From Hymenobacter edaphi (GTDB lineage: Bacteria; Bacteroidota; Bacteroidia; Cytophagales; Hymenobacteraceae): 64,000 nucleotides of DNA. Position numbers and translations under genes: made by a program. The notes beneath the pieces are model-generated. The model saw only the letters and a program-made list of their open reading frames with translations, did not search any database and was not told where the DNA came from. The DNA is taken from positions 1,851,880 through 1,915,879 of the forward strand of contig NZ_QHKM01000001.1 in NCBI RefSeq assembly GCF_003258365.1, written 5' to 3'. Positions 22,485-31,879 of this stretch are shown here, one piece after another. Position 1 is the first letter of the stretch. Each line of letters opens with the position of its first letter.

Positions 22485-25481
22485 TTAGAAGCCCACGTTC
22501 AGGCCTACCACGTAGGCGCGGTTCAGCGGCCGGTCGATAACGCCCTCCCCTTCCGGGTCGAAGTCCTTCAGGTTGCTGAGCGTGTAGAGGTTGCGGCCCG
22601 ACACGTACACCCGCACGTTGTCGATTTTGGCCCGTCCGACGATGCTCTTCGGCAGGGTGTAGCCCAGGGTCACGTTGCGCAGCTTGGCAAACGAGGCCTC
22701 GCGCTCCGTGAGCGTGGTGATGTAGCTCAGCGTGCGCGTGGCGTGGGGGCGCGGGTACTCGTTGGTGGGGTTTTCGGGCGTCCAGTAGTCCACGATGGCG
22801 CCGTTGGAGCTGCCGCTGCGGGTGTACTTGGCGTAGTAGTCGGAGCTGATCCACTGGCCCACGCGGGCAATGACGAGCACGTTCAAATCGAAGCCCTTGT
22901 AGCGCACGTCGTTGCTCAGGCCGCCCGTCCACTTGGGCACCCGCGAGCCGATGATGGTGCGGTCGGCGGCGGTGATTTTGCCGTCGGGCACGCCGTCGGG
23001 GCCCGAGAGGTCGGCCACCTTGATGTCGCCGGGAATAAACTGCCCGGGCGTACCGTAGGAGTTGGCCTCGGCTTCCTCGCCCAGCTGCCAGATACCGATT
23101 TTCTTGTAGTCGTAGTAGACCTGCGCGGGCTGGCCCTGAATCAGCGAGTTGCGGTAGTCGTCGGCAATGACGTCGCCGTTGGGCAGCTCCACGATGGTTT
23201 CGCGGTTGCGGGCGTAGGTCAGGGTGGTCGACCACGACAGGCTTTCCCCGCGCAGGTTCTGCGAAGTCAGGGACACTTCCCAGCCGCGGTTGCGGGTGCT
23301 GCCGATGTTGCGGTTCACCGTCGTCACGCCGGTGAAGGCGGGCAGGGTCAGGGGGAAAATCAGGTCCCGGGTCTTGGCGTCGTAGTAGTCGACGGTGCCG
23401 GTCAGGCGGTTGTCGAAAACGCCGAAGTCCACCCCGAAGTCGGCGGTGTAGGTGCCCTCCCAGCCCAGCTGCCGGTTGCCGATGGTGCCGTTGATGGTGT
23501 AGGTGGGCGTGGCGGTGGTTTCGTTCCAGGAAAACTGGGTGGCCACCAACGAGTTCTGGGTGCCGTAGGGGCTGATGCCGTCGTTGCCCGACACGCCGTA
23601 GGAGCCGCGCAGCTTCAGCTCGGTCAGGAACTTGAAGCGCTGCATAAACGCCTCGTCGACGATGCGCCAGCCCAGGCCCACGGAGGGAAAGTAGGACCAG
23701 CGGTTGTCCGGCCCCAGCTTGCTGGAGGCGTCGGCGCGGGTGGTGGCCGTGAGCAGGTAGCGCCCCTTCCAGCTGTAGTTGACGCGCCCGGCAAAGGAAA
23801 TCAGGTCGTTGCGCACGTAGCCCGAGCCGAAGAATGGGTTCTGGTTGGCCGCTCCCAGGTTGTAGAACGACTGCGAGGGCAGCACCTGGTTCTGGCCGCC
23901 GGCGAAGCTGCTGGTGCTGACGAACGAGAGGTTGCTGGCCACGCCGGTGAGCGTGAGGGAATGGTCGCCGATTTCCTTTTTGTAGGTCAGCACGTTTTCC
24001 CAGCTCAGGTTGCGGTTCTGGTTGTTGGTGATGGAGGCCTGGGAGCGGTTGCCGGCCCCGTCGATGGTATTCACCCCGAAGAAGTTGCCGGCCTCCGACG
24101 TGGCGTAGTTGGCCCCGAACATCGAGCGGAAGCTCAGCCCCTCCAGCGGGGTCAGCTCCACGTAGGCGGAGGCCGAGAGGCGGTTGGTCTTGGTGTTGCG
24201 GTCGTACACGCCGGGCTGCTCGTCGGCCAGCGGGTTGATCTGGGTGCTGCCCAGCAGACGGAAAATGAGCTTGCCCTCGTCGTCGTAGGCGCGGCCCAGC
24301 GGCACGGCCTGCGAGGCGAGGTTGAACGGGTCGCGGCGGATGTCGTTGTTGATGTAGGCCAGCTGCGTCTGCACGCCCACCTTCAGCCACTTGTTCACCG
24401 TCTGGTCGATGTTGGCGCGGGTAGTGTAGCGCTTGAAGCGGTCAATCTTCATCAGCCCCTTCTCGTCGTAGTAGCCCAAGGAGAAGTACACCTTGGTATT
24501 CTCCGAGCCGCCCGAGAGGCCCACCTGGTAGTTCTGCTGCATCCCGTTGTGCAGCAGCTGGTCGGGCCAGTTGATGTACTCCTGGTTGGCAATGGCCTCG
24601 CGCTGCTGGGGACTGAAGGCCACCGCGTCGTCGGCGGGCGAGTTCCAGGTGCCGGCGGCCCGGAAGGCCTCGCGGCGGAAATCCACCCACTGCGGGCCGC
24701 TCATAAACTCGCCGTAGCCGGCCACCTGGGTGATGCCGGAGTAGGCGTTGAAGTTGATTTTGGGCTTGCCCGTCGCGCCGCGCTTGGTGGTGATGATAAT
24801 GACGCCGTTGGCCCCGCGCGAGCCGTAAATGGCCGTCGACGAAGCGTCCTTGAGCACCTCGATGCTCTGCACGTCGTTCGGGTCGATGTCGGCCGCGTTG
24901 ACGTTCTGCACCCCGTCGACGATGTAGAGCACGTTGTTCGACGAGCCGGGGTTGGAAATCGAGCGGTTGCCGCGGATGCGGATGCTGGCCCCCTGCCCGG
25001 CGTAGCCGTTGGCGCGGGTGATGTCGGCGCCCGGAATCTTGCCCTGCAGCGCCTCGGTGATGGTCGTTACCGGCAGCTTGGTGACTTCCTCGCCCTTCAC
25101 CGAGGTGACGGCGCCGGTCAGGTCGCGCTTTTTCACCGTGCCGTAGCCGATGACGACCACGTCGTTGAGCGAGGCGGCTTCGGGCGCGAGCTTGATTTCG
25201 ACGCGCGTCTGGTCGGGGCGCACCACCAGCTCCTGCCGGGCGTAGCCCAGGTAGGAAATGATGAGCGTCGCGTCCTGCTTGTCGGCCACCTGCACCGTGA
25301 AGTTGCCTTCGGCGTCGGTGGTGGCCCCGTTGGTGGTGCCCTTCACGATAACCGTCACGCCCGGCAGGGCCTCGGCCTTGTCGGCCCCGACGACCTGCCC
25401 GGTTACGGAACGCGTCTGGGCCTGGGCGGCGGCCGCGACGAAGAGCAGCGAAGCCGCTGCCAGCGGGAAGAGTGGTTTCAT
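22485..25481 (-). CDS. susC-like: SusC/RagA-family TonB-dependent outer-membrane transporter
   Basis: This 998-residue protein carries a signal peptide (1-22), a carboxypeptidase-regulatory-like beta-sandwich (about 25-105), then the SusC signature DVVVIGYGTVKKRDLTGAV, a plug domain with SIRIRGNRSI and VLYIVDGVQNV, KDASSTAIYGSRGANGVI, and a beta-barrel to a C-terminal aromatic residue (GLNVGF). With SusD it imports oligosaccharides using TonB energy. It follows the isomerase gene by 63 bp, so the operon may read isomerase, SusC, SusD, pectate lyase. No FecR-type sigma/anti-sigma pair is near it; the AraC regulator is the only regulator visible. Confidence 0.97.
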   Translation of the reverse strand: MKPLFPLAAASLLFVAAAAQAQTRSVTGQVVGADKAEALPGVTVIVKGTTNGATTDAEGNFTVQVADKQDATLIISYLGYARQELVVRPDQTRVEIKLAPEAASLNDVVVIGYGTVKKRDLTGAVTSVKGEEVTKLPVTTITEALQGKIPGADITRANGYAGQGASIRIRGNRSISNPGSSNNVLYIVDGVQNVNAADIDPNDVQSIEVLKDASSTAIYGSRGANGVIIITTKRGATGKPKINFNAYSGITQVAGYGEFMSGPQWVDFRREAFRAAGTWNSPADDAVAFSPQQREAIANQEYINWPDQLLHNGMQQNYQVGLSGGSENTKVYFSLGYYDEKGLMKIDRFKRYTTRANIDQTVNKWLKVGVQTQLAYINNDIRRDPFNLASQAVPLGRAYDDEGKLIFRLLGSTQINPLADEQPGVYDRNTKTNRLSASAYVELTPLEGLSFRSMFGANYATSEAGNFFGVNTIDGAGNRSQASITNNQNRNLSWENVLTYKKEIGDHSLTLTGVASNLSFVSTSSFAGGQNQVLPSQSFYNLGAANQNPFFGSGYVRNDLISFAGRVNYSWKGRYLLTATTRADASSKLGPDNRWSYFPSVGLGWRIVDEAFMQRFKFLTELKLRGSYGVSGNDGISPYGTQNSLVATQFSWNETTATPTYTINGTIGNRQLGWEGTYTADFGVDFGVFDNRLTGTVDYYDAKTRDLIFPLTLPAFTGVTTVNRNIGSTRNRGWEVSLTSQNLRGESLSWSTTLTYARNRETIVELPNGDVIADDYRNSLIQGQPAQVYYDYKKIGIWQLGEEAEANSYGTPGQFIPGDIKVADLSGPDGVPDGKITAADRTIIGSRVPKWTGGLSNDVRYKGFDLNVLVIARVGQWISSDYYAKYTRSGSSNGAIVDYWTPENPTNEYPRPHATRTLSYITTLTEREASFAKLRNVTLGYTLPKSIVGRAKIDNVRVYVSGRNLYTLSNLKDFDPEGEGVIDRPLNRAYVVGLNVGF

Positions 25482-25544
25482 TGGCTGGGGGTGCAGATAG
25501 GTGAGGGAGCGGTGTGGGTGTAGAGCGGCGGCCGGGGTTGCGGC

Positions 25545-27215
25545 CTAGCTGGTCATTTCGGCCAGCTCGATGTCCTGGGGCACGGCGCGGGGCGTGAGGC
25601 CCGCCACGTCGCCGCAAAAGTGCACCTGCAGGCCCATTTCGGCCAGCGCGGCAGCTTTGATGCGGCAGGCCTGGTGGGCCTGGGCTTCGTCGGCGGCGTA
25701 CACCACCTGGATGTGGTTGGCCTTGTGGCGGGCCATCATCTGGTCGCGCGTCACGCCCTTCAGGGTGGCGTGCATGATGGGCCACTGCGGGGTCGTTTCC
25801 TGCCAGCGGCGCTGGGTTTCGGCTTCGGGCAGCTGCACGGCCTCGCCCACGCCCAGGTCGCAGTGCAGCGCGTTGTCCTGCACGTACACCCGGCTCCAGA
25901 CGATGGGGCCCGGCCGGCTCACGCCCTTCAGGCTGCCCCCGCCGAGGCGGAAGTACATCGGCGGCTGCCGCTCGGAGCTGGCGCCCCGGTAGCCGCCCGC
26001 GAAGTGGGCCGGCGGGGCCGCGCCCGAAATCAGGAACACCCACACGAACTCCTCGCCCGCGCCAGTATTGAAGTGCTGGCCCCAGCGCAAGTCGTGCAGG
26101 GTGGTTTCGCCCGACAGGCCCAGCTCCTGCCAGAGCTGGTAGGTCAGCAGCGCGTCGAGGCCGGCGCATTCGTCCACTTCGTTGAAGTGCGGCAGCGCCT
26201 GGCCGGCGTACAGCTCGCGGCCATCCGTGCTGAAGACGGGCGGGCGGTCCTGGTTGTTCAACAGGCCTTCCACCAGGTCGCTGGCCACGGTAAGGTCCTT
26301 CAGCCCCTGCTGGTACTGAATACCGATGGTGGCGCAGCCAAACTCGTCGGCGAGGCGCACGGCGGCCACGTACATCTTGCACTGCTCCAGGGTCTGGGCC
26401 TCGGTCAGCTCGGTGGCCTCGTCGGTGCCCCAGTTGAACGTCATGCCCTTGGCCAGCAGCCAGTCGAGCACTTGGCGGGCTTCCTGGTCGGTGACGGTGC
26501 GCATGGCCGCGTACAGCGTGGCCTGGCTCAGGCGCTCCTTGAAGAGGCCGGTGGCGTGCAGCAGCTCGTCGGGCACGATGGCGTTGTACATGCCCATGCA
26601 CCCCTCGTCGAACACGCCCATGATGGCCTTGTTCTGGCGCAGCTGGCGGCCGAAGGCGCGGCCCTGCTGTTCCTCGGCGGCGGGCAGCTGCACGGCCGAA
26701 AGGCTGCGCACGTGGCTCGCGTCCTGGGTGATGGTGCCCGTGCGCAGCCACTGGCCCAGGCCCTGCTCGAAAAACGCGTCGGTGAAATCCTCGCTCCAGA
26801 GGGTGCTGTACTGCACGCCGGCCTTGGTGAGGCAGCCGTTCAGGTTCAGCATGCCTACCAGGCCGGGCCACTGCCCGCTCCAGTTGGCCACCGTCAGGAT
26901 GGGGCCGCGGTGGGTGGTCAGGCCGGCCAGCACGTGGTGCGAGTACTGCCACACGCTCTCGGCCACGATGAGGGGCTGCGCGGGGTGCAGGCCGCGAAAC
27001 ACTTCCAGGCCCATCTTCTGCGAGTCGAGGAAGCCGTGGCGCTTGGCGGGGTCGTAGGCGTGGGCGCGGCGCACCGTGTAGCCCTGGCGGGCCAGGGCGG
27101 CGGTCAGCTGTTCTTCCATGGCCTGCTGGGCGGCCCAGCAGTCTTGGTTGGCGGCCAGGCGCAGGTCGCCGCTGGCGAGGAGGAGGACTTCGTTCGGGGG
27201 AAAGTTCGGGGCCAC
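25545..27215 (-). CDS. L-fucose/L-arabinose isomerase-family protein
   Basis: This 556-residue cytoplasmic protein has no signal peptide. It looks like the fucose isomerase fold: N-terminal Rossmann-like region with [16 protein letters not shown] and [18 protein letters not shown], then a middle domain with [11 protein letters not shown] (the Glu of GVFDEGCMG fits a metal ligand), [10 protein letters not shown] and [12 protein letters not shown], and a C-terminal domain with [12 protein letters not shown]. It would convert an aldose freed from the polysaccharide (fucose, arabinose or a rarer deoxy- or L-sugar) to a ketose. The exact substrate is unknown. It is probably the first gene of the SusCD operon and lies divergent from the AraC gene. 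Confidence 0.78.
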   Translation of the reverse strand: MAPNFPPNEVLLLASGDLRLAANQDCWAAQQAMEEQLTAALARQGYTVRRAHAYDPAKRHGFLDSQKMGLEVFRGLHPAQPLIVAESVWQYSHHVLAGLTTHRGPILTVANWSGQWPGLVGMLNLNGCLTKAGVQYSTLWSEDFTDAFFEQGLGQWLRTGTITQDASHVRSLSAVQLPAAEEQQGRAFGRQLRQNKAIMGVFDEGCMGMYNAIVPDELLHATGLFKERLSQATLYAAMRTVTDQEARQVLDWLLAKGMTFNWGTDEATELTEAQTLEQCKMYVAAVRLADEFGCATIGIQYQQGLKDLTVASDLVEGLLNNQDRPPVFSTDGRELYAGQALPHFNEVDECAGLDALLTYQLWQELGLSGETTLHDLRWGQHFNTGAGEEFVWVFLISGAAPPAHFAGGYRGASSERQPPMYFRLGGGSLKGVSRPGPIVWSRVYVQDNALHCDLGVGEAVQLPEAETQRRWQETTPQWPIMHATLKGVTRDQMMARHKANHIQVVYAADEAQAHQACRIKAAALAEMGLQVHFCGDVAGLTPRAVPQDIELAEMTS

Positions 27216-27864
27216 GTCGGAGCGGGTTTTGGGGTGATGCGGCGCGGGCAGGGAGCCGGTGCCGGGCGGGCGCGGGAGCCAGTGGCCCGCCGGCCATTCG
27301 CCGCATGAGACTTCAATGGCAAATATGCGGGGTGGCTGCCCCGGCCCCCTCCCGCTTATTATCTACTTAGTATAGGATGTTAGCATGGGCATTGGGGGCG
27401 CCGCGGCCGAAAAGGCGCCGGTTTTCTTTCGGCCCGCTTCGGCCCGCCGAACCAGCCCCGCCGGCCCCCGCCAGCGGCCCCGGAATCGATTTAAATTCCG
27501 CAGAAAATCAGCGCTAAACCGCGGCTATATAGGCCCACCCGCCGCGTGTGGGCGCTTTCCGAACATGAAGAAAAAATTAAGCGGGCAGTAGTCTACAGGA
27601 GAGTATGAGCCGATGCGGGCTCTACTTTAGTAAGTACGCACTAACCCGGAGTGCCCCGGCCACCCCTCCCACGGCCAGCTCACCGGGCAGGATAATATCC
27701 TAGAGTGCGGTGCCGGAACCGCCGGCACCTTTCCGAAGTCCAACTTCCGAGTCCAAATCGTTCCCGTTTCCGCGGTGCCCACTCGCCGCTGCTTTCCTGA
27801 CCAGGGCCCGTTTCCCACTCCGGACCCGCCGACTGCTCACCCTGACTGCTCACCGCATTCCCAC
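27216..27864. other. Divergent regulatory region between the isomerase/SusCD operon and the AraC gene
   Basis: The 649-bp region has no convincing gene. It has the hairpin ggtgccgg-aaccg-ccggcacc (27709-27729) and a small dyad ggataatatcc (27690-27700), plus an AT-rich patch at 27357-27385. On the minus strand catatttg (near 27320) is a one-mismatch fit to TAnnTTTG about 100 nt upstream of the isomerase. This is where operators for the AraC protein would be expected. Confidence 0.5.
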
Positions 27865-28758
27865 ATGAAGGCTCACTTTCACAAAATTCCGATCAGCTCG
27901 CAGAACTCCTTCAGCATCCGCCACGACGTGAAGCCCAACTTCGGCACCATCTGGCACTACCACCCCGAGCTGGAGCTGCACTACGTCATTAAGGGCGAGG
28001 GCGTGCGCCTGATCGGCGACAACATCAGCAACTTCTCGGCCGGCGAAATCGTGCTGCTGGGCCAGAACCTGCCCCACACCTGGCGCTGCCGCGAGGAGTA
28101 CTTTCAGAACGACCCGGAGCTGGAAGTGGAGGCCGTCGTGATTCAGTTTATGCCCGAGTGCCTGGGCCGCTACCTGCTGGGCCTGCCCGAAGCCTACCTG
28201 GTGCCCAAGCTGTTTGAGAAGGCCAAGAGTGGGCTGCTCATCACCGGCGAAGCCCGCGAGCAGCTGGCCCCGCTGATGCGCCGCGCCGTGGAAGCCACCG
28301 ACCTGGACCGCATCATTATCTTCCTCTCCATCCTCAAGATTCTGTCGGAGACCAGCGAGGTAGAAACCATTGCCTCCAAGCACCACGCCTTCACGCAGTC
28401 CAACGAGTCGGACACGATGCGCATCAACAAGGTGTGCAACTACACCCTCTCCAACTACCGCAACGAAATCACGCTGGAAGAAGTGGCCAGCATCAGCAAC
28501 CTGAGCGTCACCTCGTTCTGCCGCTACTTCAAGCTGATTACCAAAAAGACGTACTACGATTTTCTGATCGAAATCCGCATCAGCCAGGCCTGCCGCCTGC
28601 TCATCGAAGACAAGCTGCCCACCGAGGTCATCTGCTTCGACTGCGGCTTCAACAACGTGTCGAACTTCTACCGGCACTTCAAGAAAATCACCAAAATGAC
28701 GCCCCTGGAGTACAAGCGCAAGTACCTGCGCAACTACAAGGAGCTGGTGGCGGCGTAG
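27865..28758 (+). CDS. AraC-family transcriptional regulator
   Basis: The start at 27865 is preferred over 27775 because the first 30 residues of the longer frame are proline-rich and non-domain-like. The 297-residue protein has an N-terminal cupin (HYHPELELHYVIKGEG, about 25-75) that would bind a sugar ligand, and two C-terminal helix-turn-helix units (about 200-290): ITLEEVASISNLSVTSFCRYFK and TEVICFDCGFNNVSNFYRHFK, ending MTPLEYKRKY. It is the only plus-strand gene in 45 kb of catabolic genes and is divergent from the SusCD side and convergent with the aldolase gene, so it is the likely regulator of the locus. Its stop codon sits in a repeat arm. Confidence 0.93.
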   Translation: MKAHFHKIPISSQNSFSIRHDVKPNFGTIWHYHPELELHYVIKGEGVRLIGDNISNFSAGEIVLLGQNLPHTWRCREEYFQNDPELEVEAVVIQFMPECLGRYLLGLPEAYLVPKLFEKAKSGLLITGEAREQLAPLMRRAVEATDLDRIIIFLSILKILSETSEVETIASKHHAFTQSNESDTMRINKVCNYTLSNYRNEITLEEVASISNLSVTSFCRYFKLITKKTYYDFLIEIRISQACRLLIEDKLPTEVICFDCGFNNVSNFYRHFKKITKMTPLEYKRKYLRNYKELVAA

Positions 28759-28803
28759 AGGCCTCACCCCCCGGCCCCCTCTCCGAAAAGGAGAGGAGGA
28801 GCC
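28749..28803. repeat. GGAGAGGGGG-type repeat, copy 3a
   Basis: A 55-bp arm starting inside the last codons of the AraC gene (ggcggcgtagaggcctcacc..). It pairs with 28896-28950 with two mismatches. The stop codon TAG is within the arm. Confidence 0.85.
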
Positions 28804-28845
28804 TGACGACTTCGAGGGCGTACAAGTGCCGGAAACCAAAAGGAG

Positions 28846-28889
28846 CGGCCCCGCTGAGCATAGGCTCGGCGGGGCCGTTTTCGTTGTTT
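28846..28889 (+). terminator. Rho-independent terminator between convergent AraC and aldolase genes
   Basis: Stem cggccccgctgagc (28846-28859) and gctcggcggggccg (28864-28877), 14 bp with one wobble, loop of 4, followed by ttttcgttgttt. It suits the plus-strand AraC transcript and, less well, the minus strand. Confidence 0.8.
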
Positions 28890-28895
28890 ACTTCT

Positions 28896-28950
28896 GGCTC
28901 CCCCTCTCCTTTTCGGAGAGGGGGCCGGGAGGTGAGGCCTCTACGCCGCC
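28896..28950. repeat. GGAGAGGGGG-type repeat, copy 3b (inverted)
   Basis: Inverted partner of 28749-28803. It covers the stop codon of the minus-strand aldolase gene (28941-28943), so both convergent genes end in the same GCGGCGTAGAGGCC sequence supplied by the repeat ends. Confidence 0.85.
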
Positions 28951-29867
28951 CACTCCAGCTCCTTGCGCAGGTTGCTGTAGTCGAGGCAGAGGGTTTCCAC
29001 GCCCTTACGCACGCTGCTGGAGAGCGTGCCCACTTTGCGGCGGGTGAAGGTGGAAATATCGATGCCGCGCTGCTTGAGGGAGTACTTGGCCACGATGGGG
29101 TACACGTTGTGCATCACGCCCATGTTGCGCACGAAGAAGCGCTGTACCTCGGCCACTTCGGCCGTCAGGTAGGGGTTGTCGTAGTTGTTGCAGAGCCACA
29201 CGATGAGCTCGGGGAAGAAGTTGCCCTGGATGCAGGACAGCCCCGCCGCCCCGGCGCGTAAGGACTCCACCGCGTGCACCATGTAGGCGTCGTAGAGGCC
29301 GAACTGGTGGCCTTCGACGGCGGCCAGCTTCTGGCGCACCTGCTCGATGTCGAGGCAGGTATCCTTGTGGTAAATGACGCGGCCGGTCTGCACGAAGGCG
29401 CGCAGCTGCTCGGCCGAGAGCAGGCGCTTGTAGGGCTCGGGGCACTCGTAGAAGCCCATCGGAATGCCGCTGGTCTGCTCGAGCAGCTGGAATACCCGCT
29501 CGTTGAACACCTCGTCGGAGTCCTGCTGGGGAGCCAGCAGGCCGGTAATGGCAATGACGGCCTCGGTGCCGGCGCCGTACACCTTCTTGACGAAATCGGC
29601 CTGCTCGGTGAGCGTGCCGGCGAAGGTGCCGGTGGCCACCACGGGCACCGCCCCGTCGACCACGTCCACCACGTGGCGAATGGTCTGCAGCCGCTCGTCG
29701 GCGCTGAGCTCGAACATCTCGCTCGAGAGGCAGTTGGCAAACAAACCAGCGGCACCGGCCTTTAAGTACAACTCCGTCAGGCGGGTAAGTGCCGGGTAGT
29801 CGACTTGCCCGTCGCTCTGAAAAGGCGTGAGCATGACCGGGATAAATCCCTTGCGCGATTTTTCCAT
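28941..29867 (-). CDS. DapA/NanA-family (class I) aldolase or dehydratase
   Basis: This 308-residue cytoplasmic TIM-barrel protein starts RKGFIPVMLTPFQSDGQVDYPAL, typical for the DHDPS/NAL superfamily. Candidate catalytic residues are Tyr140 (GFYECPEPYK) and the Schiff-base Lys168 (VIYHKDTC); the phosphate/carboxylate-binding SSEM turn is at 48-51. In a sugar locus it would split or dehydrate a 2-keto-3-deoxy acid derived from an acid sugar or rhamnonate, fuconate or similar. It lies 78 bp after the symporter gene, likely one operon, and shares its 3' end with a repeat. Confidence 0.85.
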   Translation of the reverse strand: MEKSRKGFIPVMLTPFQSDGQVDYPALTRLTELYLKAGAAGLFANCLSSEMFELSADERLQTIRHVVDVVDGAVPVVATGTFAGTLTEQADFVKKVYGAGTEAVIAITGLLAPQQDSDEVFNERVFQLLEQTSGIPMGFYECPEPYKRLLSAEQLRAFVQTGRVIYHKDTCLDIEQVRQKLAAVEGHQFGLYDAYMVHAVESLRAGAAGLSCIQGNFFPELIVWLCNNYDNPYLTAEVAEVQRFFVRNMGVMHNVYPIVAKYSLKQRGIDISTFTRRKVGTLSSSVRKGVETLCLDYSNLRKELEWAA

Positions 29868-29945
29868 TTCCTTGAATCCAGTCTTATGAGGGTCGGCGGG
29901 CGCGGTTGGGCCCGCCGGGTTGGGGTTGCAGCGTGGAGTAGCCGG

Positions 29946-31541
29946 CTAATACACCGAGTGGCGGGCCGGCTCCGGGGTTTCTTGTAGGGGTTTGGGGCGG
30001 CGCAGCTTGCCGAGCAGCAAACCCACCAGGAAAATCGTGAGCGTGCCCACGACGATAATCATGCTCTTGTGCAGCGGGTTGCGCAGGGCAGCCAGCTCCT
30101 CGGGCAGCTTGCCCGAAAAGGTCATCCACAGAATCACCAGCACGCCGATGATGGTGGCCGTCAGCGCTTCCGCGTTGCCGGTCTGGCGGCTGATGACGCC
30201 CAGCAGGAACAAACCCAGCATGCCGGCGGCGAAGATGCCCGACAGCTCCCACCACACGTCCAGCACGCTCTTGACGCCAATCATGGCAATGCCCACGCCC
30301 ATGCCCGCCAGCCCCACCACCACCGTGCCGATGTGCAGCAGCCGCAGCATCTGCCGGCCGCTCAGCTCGGGCTTGAAGTAGCGCTGGTAGATGTCGGCGG
30401 TGAAGACGGTAGCCGAGGCGTTCATGCCCGAGCTGATGGTGCTCATGGCCGCCGACAGAATGGCCGACACGATGAGCCCCACGAAACCGGCCGGAATCTT
30501 GGTCACCATGAAGTGCGGCATCACCTTGTCGCCGTAGTCGGCGGGCAGCAGCGCGGCGGCGGCCCGGCTGATTTCGGCGGCGGTGGCGCCGGGATTGAGC
30601 TTTTCGGCGGCCACTTTCAGCTTCACGGCCTCAATCAGCTCGGGGTGCACCTGGTAGTAGGCAAACAGGGCCGAGCCGATGACGAAGAACAGCAATGAAG
30701 CGGGCACATACAGCCACACGCACAGCCAGATAGACTTGGACGCCTGCTCGGCCGAGGCCGCCGTGTGGTAGCGCTGCACGTAGTTCTGGTCGACGCCGAA
30801 GTTGTTCAGGTTGATAAAGAAGCCGTAGAGCAGCACCACCCAGAAGGTCGACTGCGTGAAATCGGGCGCGAAACCGCCCAGGCTGAACTTGTCGTGCTGC
30901 TCGCCGATGCGCACCACGTCGGCCACGCCGCCCGGCAGGTTGTCGACAACCAGGTACAGAATCAGCGCGGCGCCGAAGGTCTTGATGACGCCCTGCACCA
31001 CCTCCGTCCAGATAACGGCCTCGATGCCGCCGAGCACGGTGTAGACGATGATGCAGATGCCGGTGACGAGCATGATCAGCTCCATCGAAAAGCCCGTCAG
31101 CGCCTGCAGCGTGAGGGCAATACCGAAGAAGATGGAGCCGATGCGGGCCAACTGCGTGAGCAGAAAGCAGATAACGGCGTAAGTACGGGCCCAGCTGCCG
31201 AAGCGGTGCTCCAGGTGGGTGTAGGCCGATATTTCGCCGGTGCTACGGTAAAATGGTACAAAGTAGCGGGCCGCCACCCAGGCCGCCAGCGGCATCGAAA
31301 GGCTGAAGACGAAGGCGTTCCAGTTGGTGCCAAAGGCCTTGCCGGGCACGCCCAGAAAGGTGTTGCTGCTCAGGAACGTCGCGTAAATCGACAGGCCGAT
31401 AGCCCAGCCCGGAATCAGGCCCGAAGCGCTGGAATACTGCTCCGGATTGACGTTGCGGCGGGAAAAATACACTCCCACGGCCACCATACCAACCAGGTAC
31501 AGGGCAATGATGACAAGGTCGAGGACGCGCAGATTGCTCAT
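29946..31541 (-). CDS. Sodium/solute symporter (SSS family)
   Basis: This 531-residue inner-membrane protein has about 13-14 hydrophobic segments and the SSS-type core. Visible marks are the first helix LDLVIIALYLVGMVAVGVYF, SANTFLG-like SSNTFLGVPGKAF, the signature DQNYVQRYHTA (about 250), and AILSAAMSTISSGMNASATV near 370. Relatives carry sugars, sialic acid or uronates with sodium. Together with the aldolase downstream it forms the inner-membrane uptake and breakdown unit for a monosaccharide released in the periplasm. A perfect TAGATTTG element is upstream. Confidence 0.9.
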   Translation of the reverse strand: MSNLRVLDLVIIALYLVGMVAVGVYFSRRNVNPEQYSSASGLIPGWAIGLSIYATFLSSNTFLGVPGKAFGTNWNAFVFSLSMPLAAWVAARYFVPFYRSTGEISAYTHLEHRFGSWARTYAVICFLLTQLARIGSIFFGIALTLQALTGFSMELIMLVTGICIIVYTVLGGIEAVIWTEVVQGVIKTFGAALILYLVVDNLPGGVADVVRIGEQHDKFSLGGFAPDFTQSTFWVVLLYGFFINLNNFGVDQNYVQRYHTAASAEQASKSIWLCVWLYVPASLLFFVIGSALFAYYQVHPELIEAVKLKVAAEKLNPGATAAEISRAAAALLPADYGDKVMPHFMVTKIPAGFVGLIVSAILSAAMSTISSGMNASATVFTADIYQRYFKPELSGRQMLRLLHIGTVVVGLAGMGVGIAMIGVKSVLDVWWELSGIFAAGMLGLFLLGVISRQTGNAEALTATIIGVLVILWMTFSGKLPEELAALRNPLHKSMIIVVGTLTIFLVGLLLGKLRRPKPLQETPEPARHSVY

Positions 31542-31601
31542 GGTACAAGTTTGGGCAAAATGCCGCGAATCGGCGCCGGCAAAGGGAGTTGGTGACTGTT
31601 A

Positions 31602-31609
31602 CAAATCTA
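31602..31609 (-). promoter_or_regulatory. Bacteroidota -7 element (TAGATTTG) of the symporter gene
   Basis: On the minus strand TAGATTTG is an exact match to the TAnnTTTG -7 consensus and lies about 60 nt upstream of the symporter start. A -33 TTTG is not seen at the usual spacing, so it may need an activator such as the AraC protein. Confidence 0.5.
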
Positions 31610-31701
31610 GCTTCGCGCTGAGCCCCTGCCGTGTATGATTTTCCCCGAGTATTGTAGCATCTTGTCTTCAGCAGTTTTAGAACCTCATATGGCGTTTGGA
31701 A

Positions 31702-31867
31702 CGTCATGTCGAGCTTGTCGAGACATCTCGCTCGGGTGCTAATCTGCTCGTTGAAGTTCAACGGCCGCACCCAGATGTCTCGCGCTGCTCGACATGACAA
31801 TACCATCGGACGTCAGCACGCGAGATGCTTCGTCTCTGCTTGATGCGCAGAATGCTCTGCATGACGT
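31702..31867. repeat. Long palindromic repeats (tcgagacatctcgc family), compound copy
   Basis: Arms tcatgtcgagcttgtcgaga (31704-) and its near-inversion ending ctgctcgacatga (to 31797) face each other; a third partial arm (cgtcagcacgcgagatgctt.., 31811-) follows and ends with gcatgacg. The 338-bp gap between the GH2 and symporter genes contains this repeat and the -7 element, and no gene. Confidence 0.8.
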
Positions 31868-31879
31868 GCTAACGGCACC

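Noticed and set aside
20706..25523. A 1605-codon open frame on the plus strand opposite SusC/SusD
   Set aside because: It is a high-GC shadow frame: low-complexity Gly/Val/His/Arg composition, no domain, and it covers two certain genes on the other strand.
24442..27306. A 954-codon minus-strand frame overlapping the isomerase and the start of SusC
   Set aside because: Same strand but other frame; Pro/Arg-rich, no recognisable domain, crosses the two real genes.
28826..29047. A 73-codon frame with a PLSFSERGPGGEA segment
   Set aside because: The segment is a translation of the palindromic repeat; such frames occur wherever the repeat lies in the same phase.
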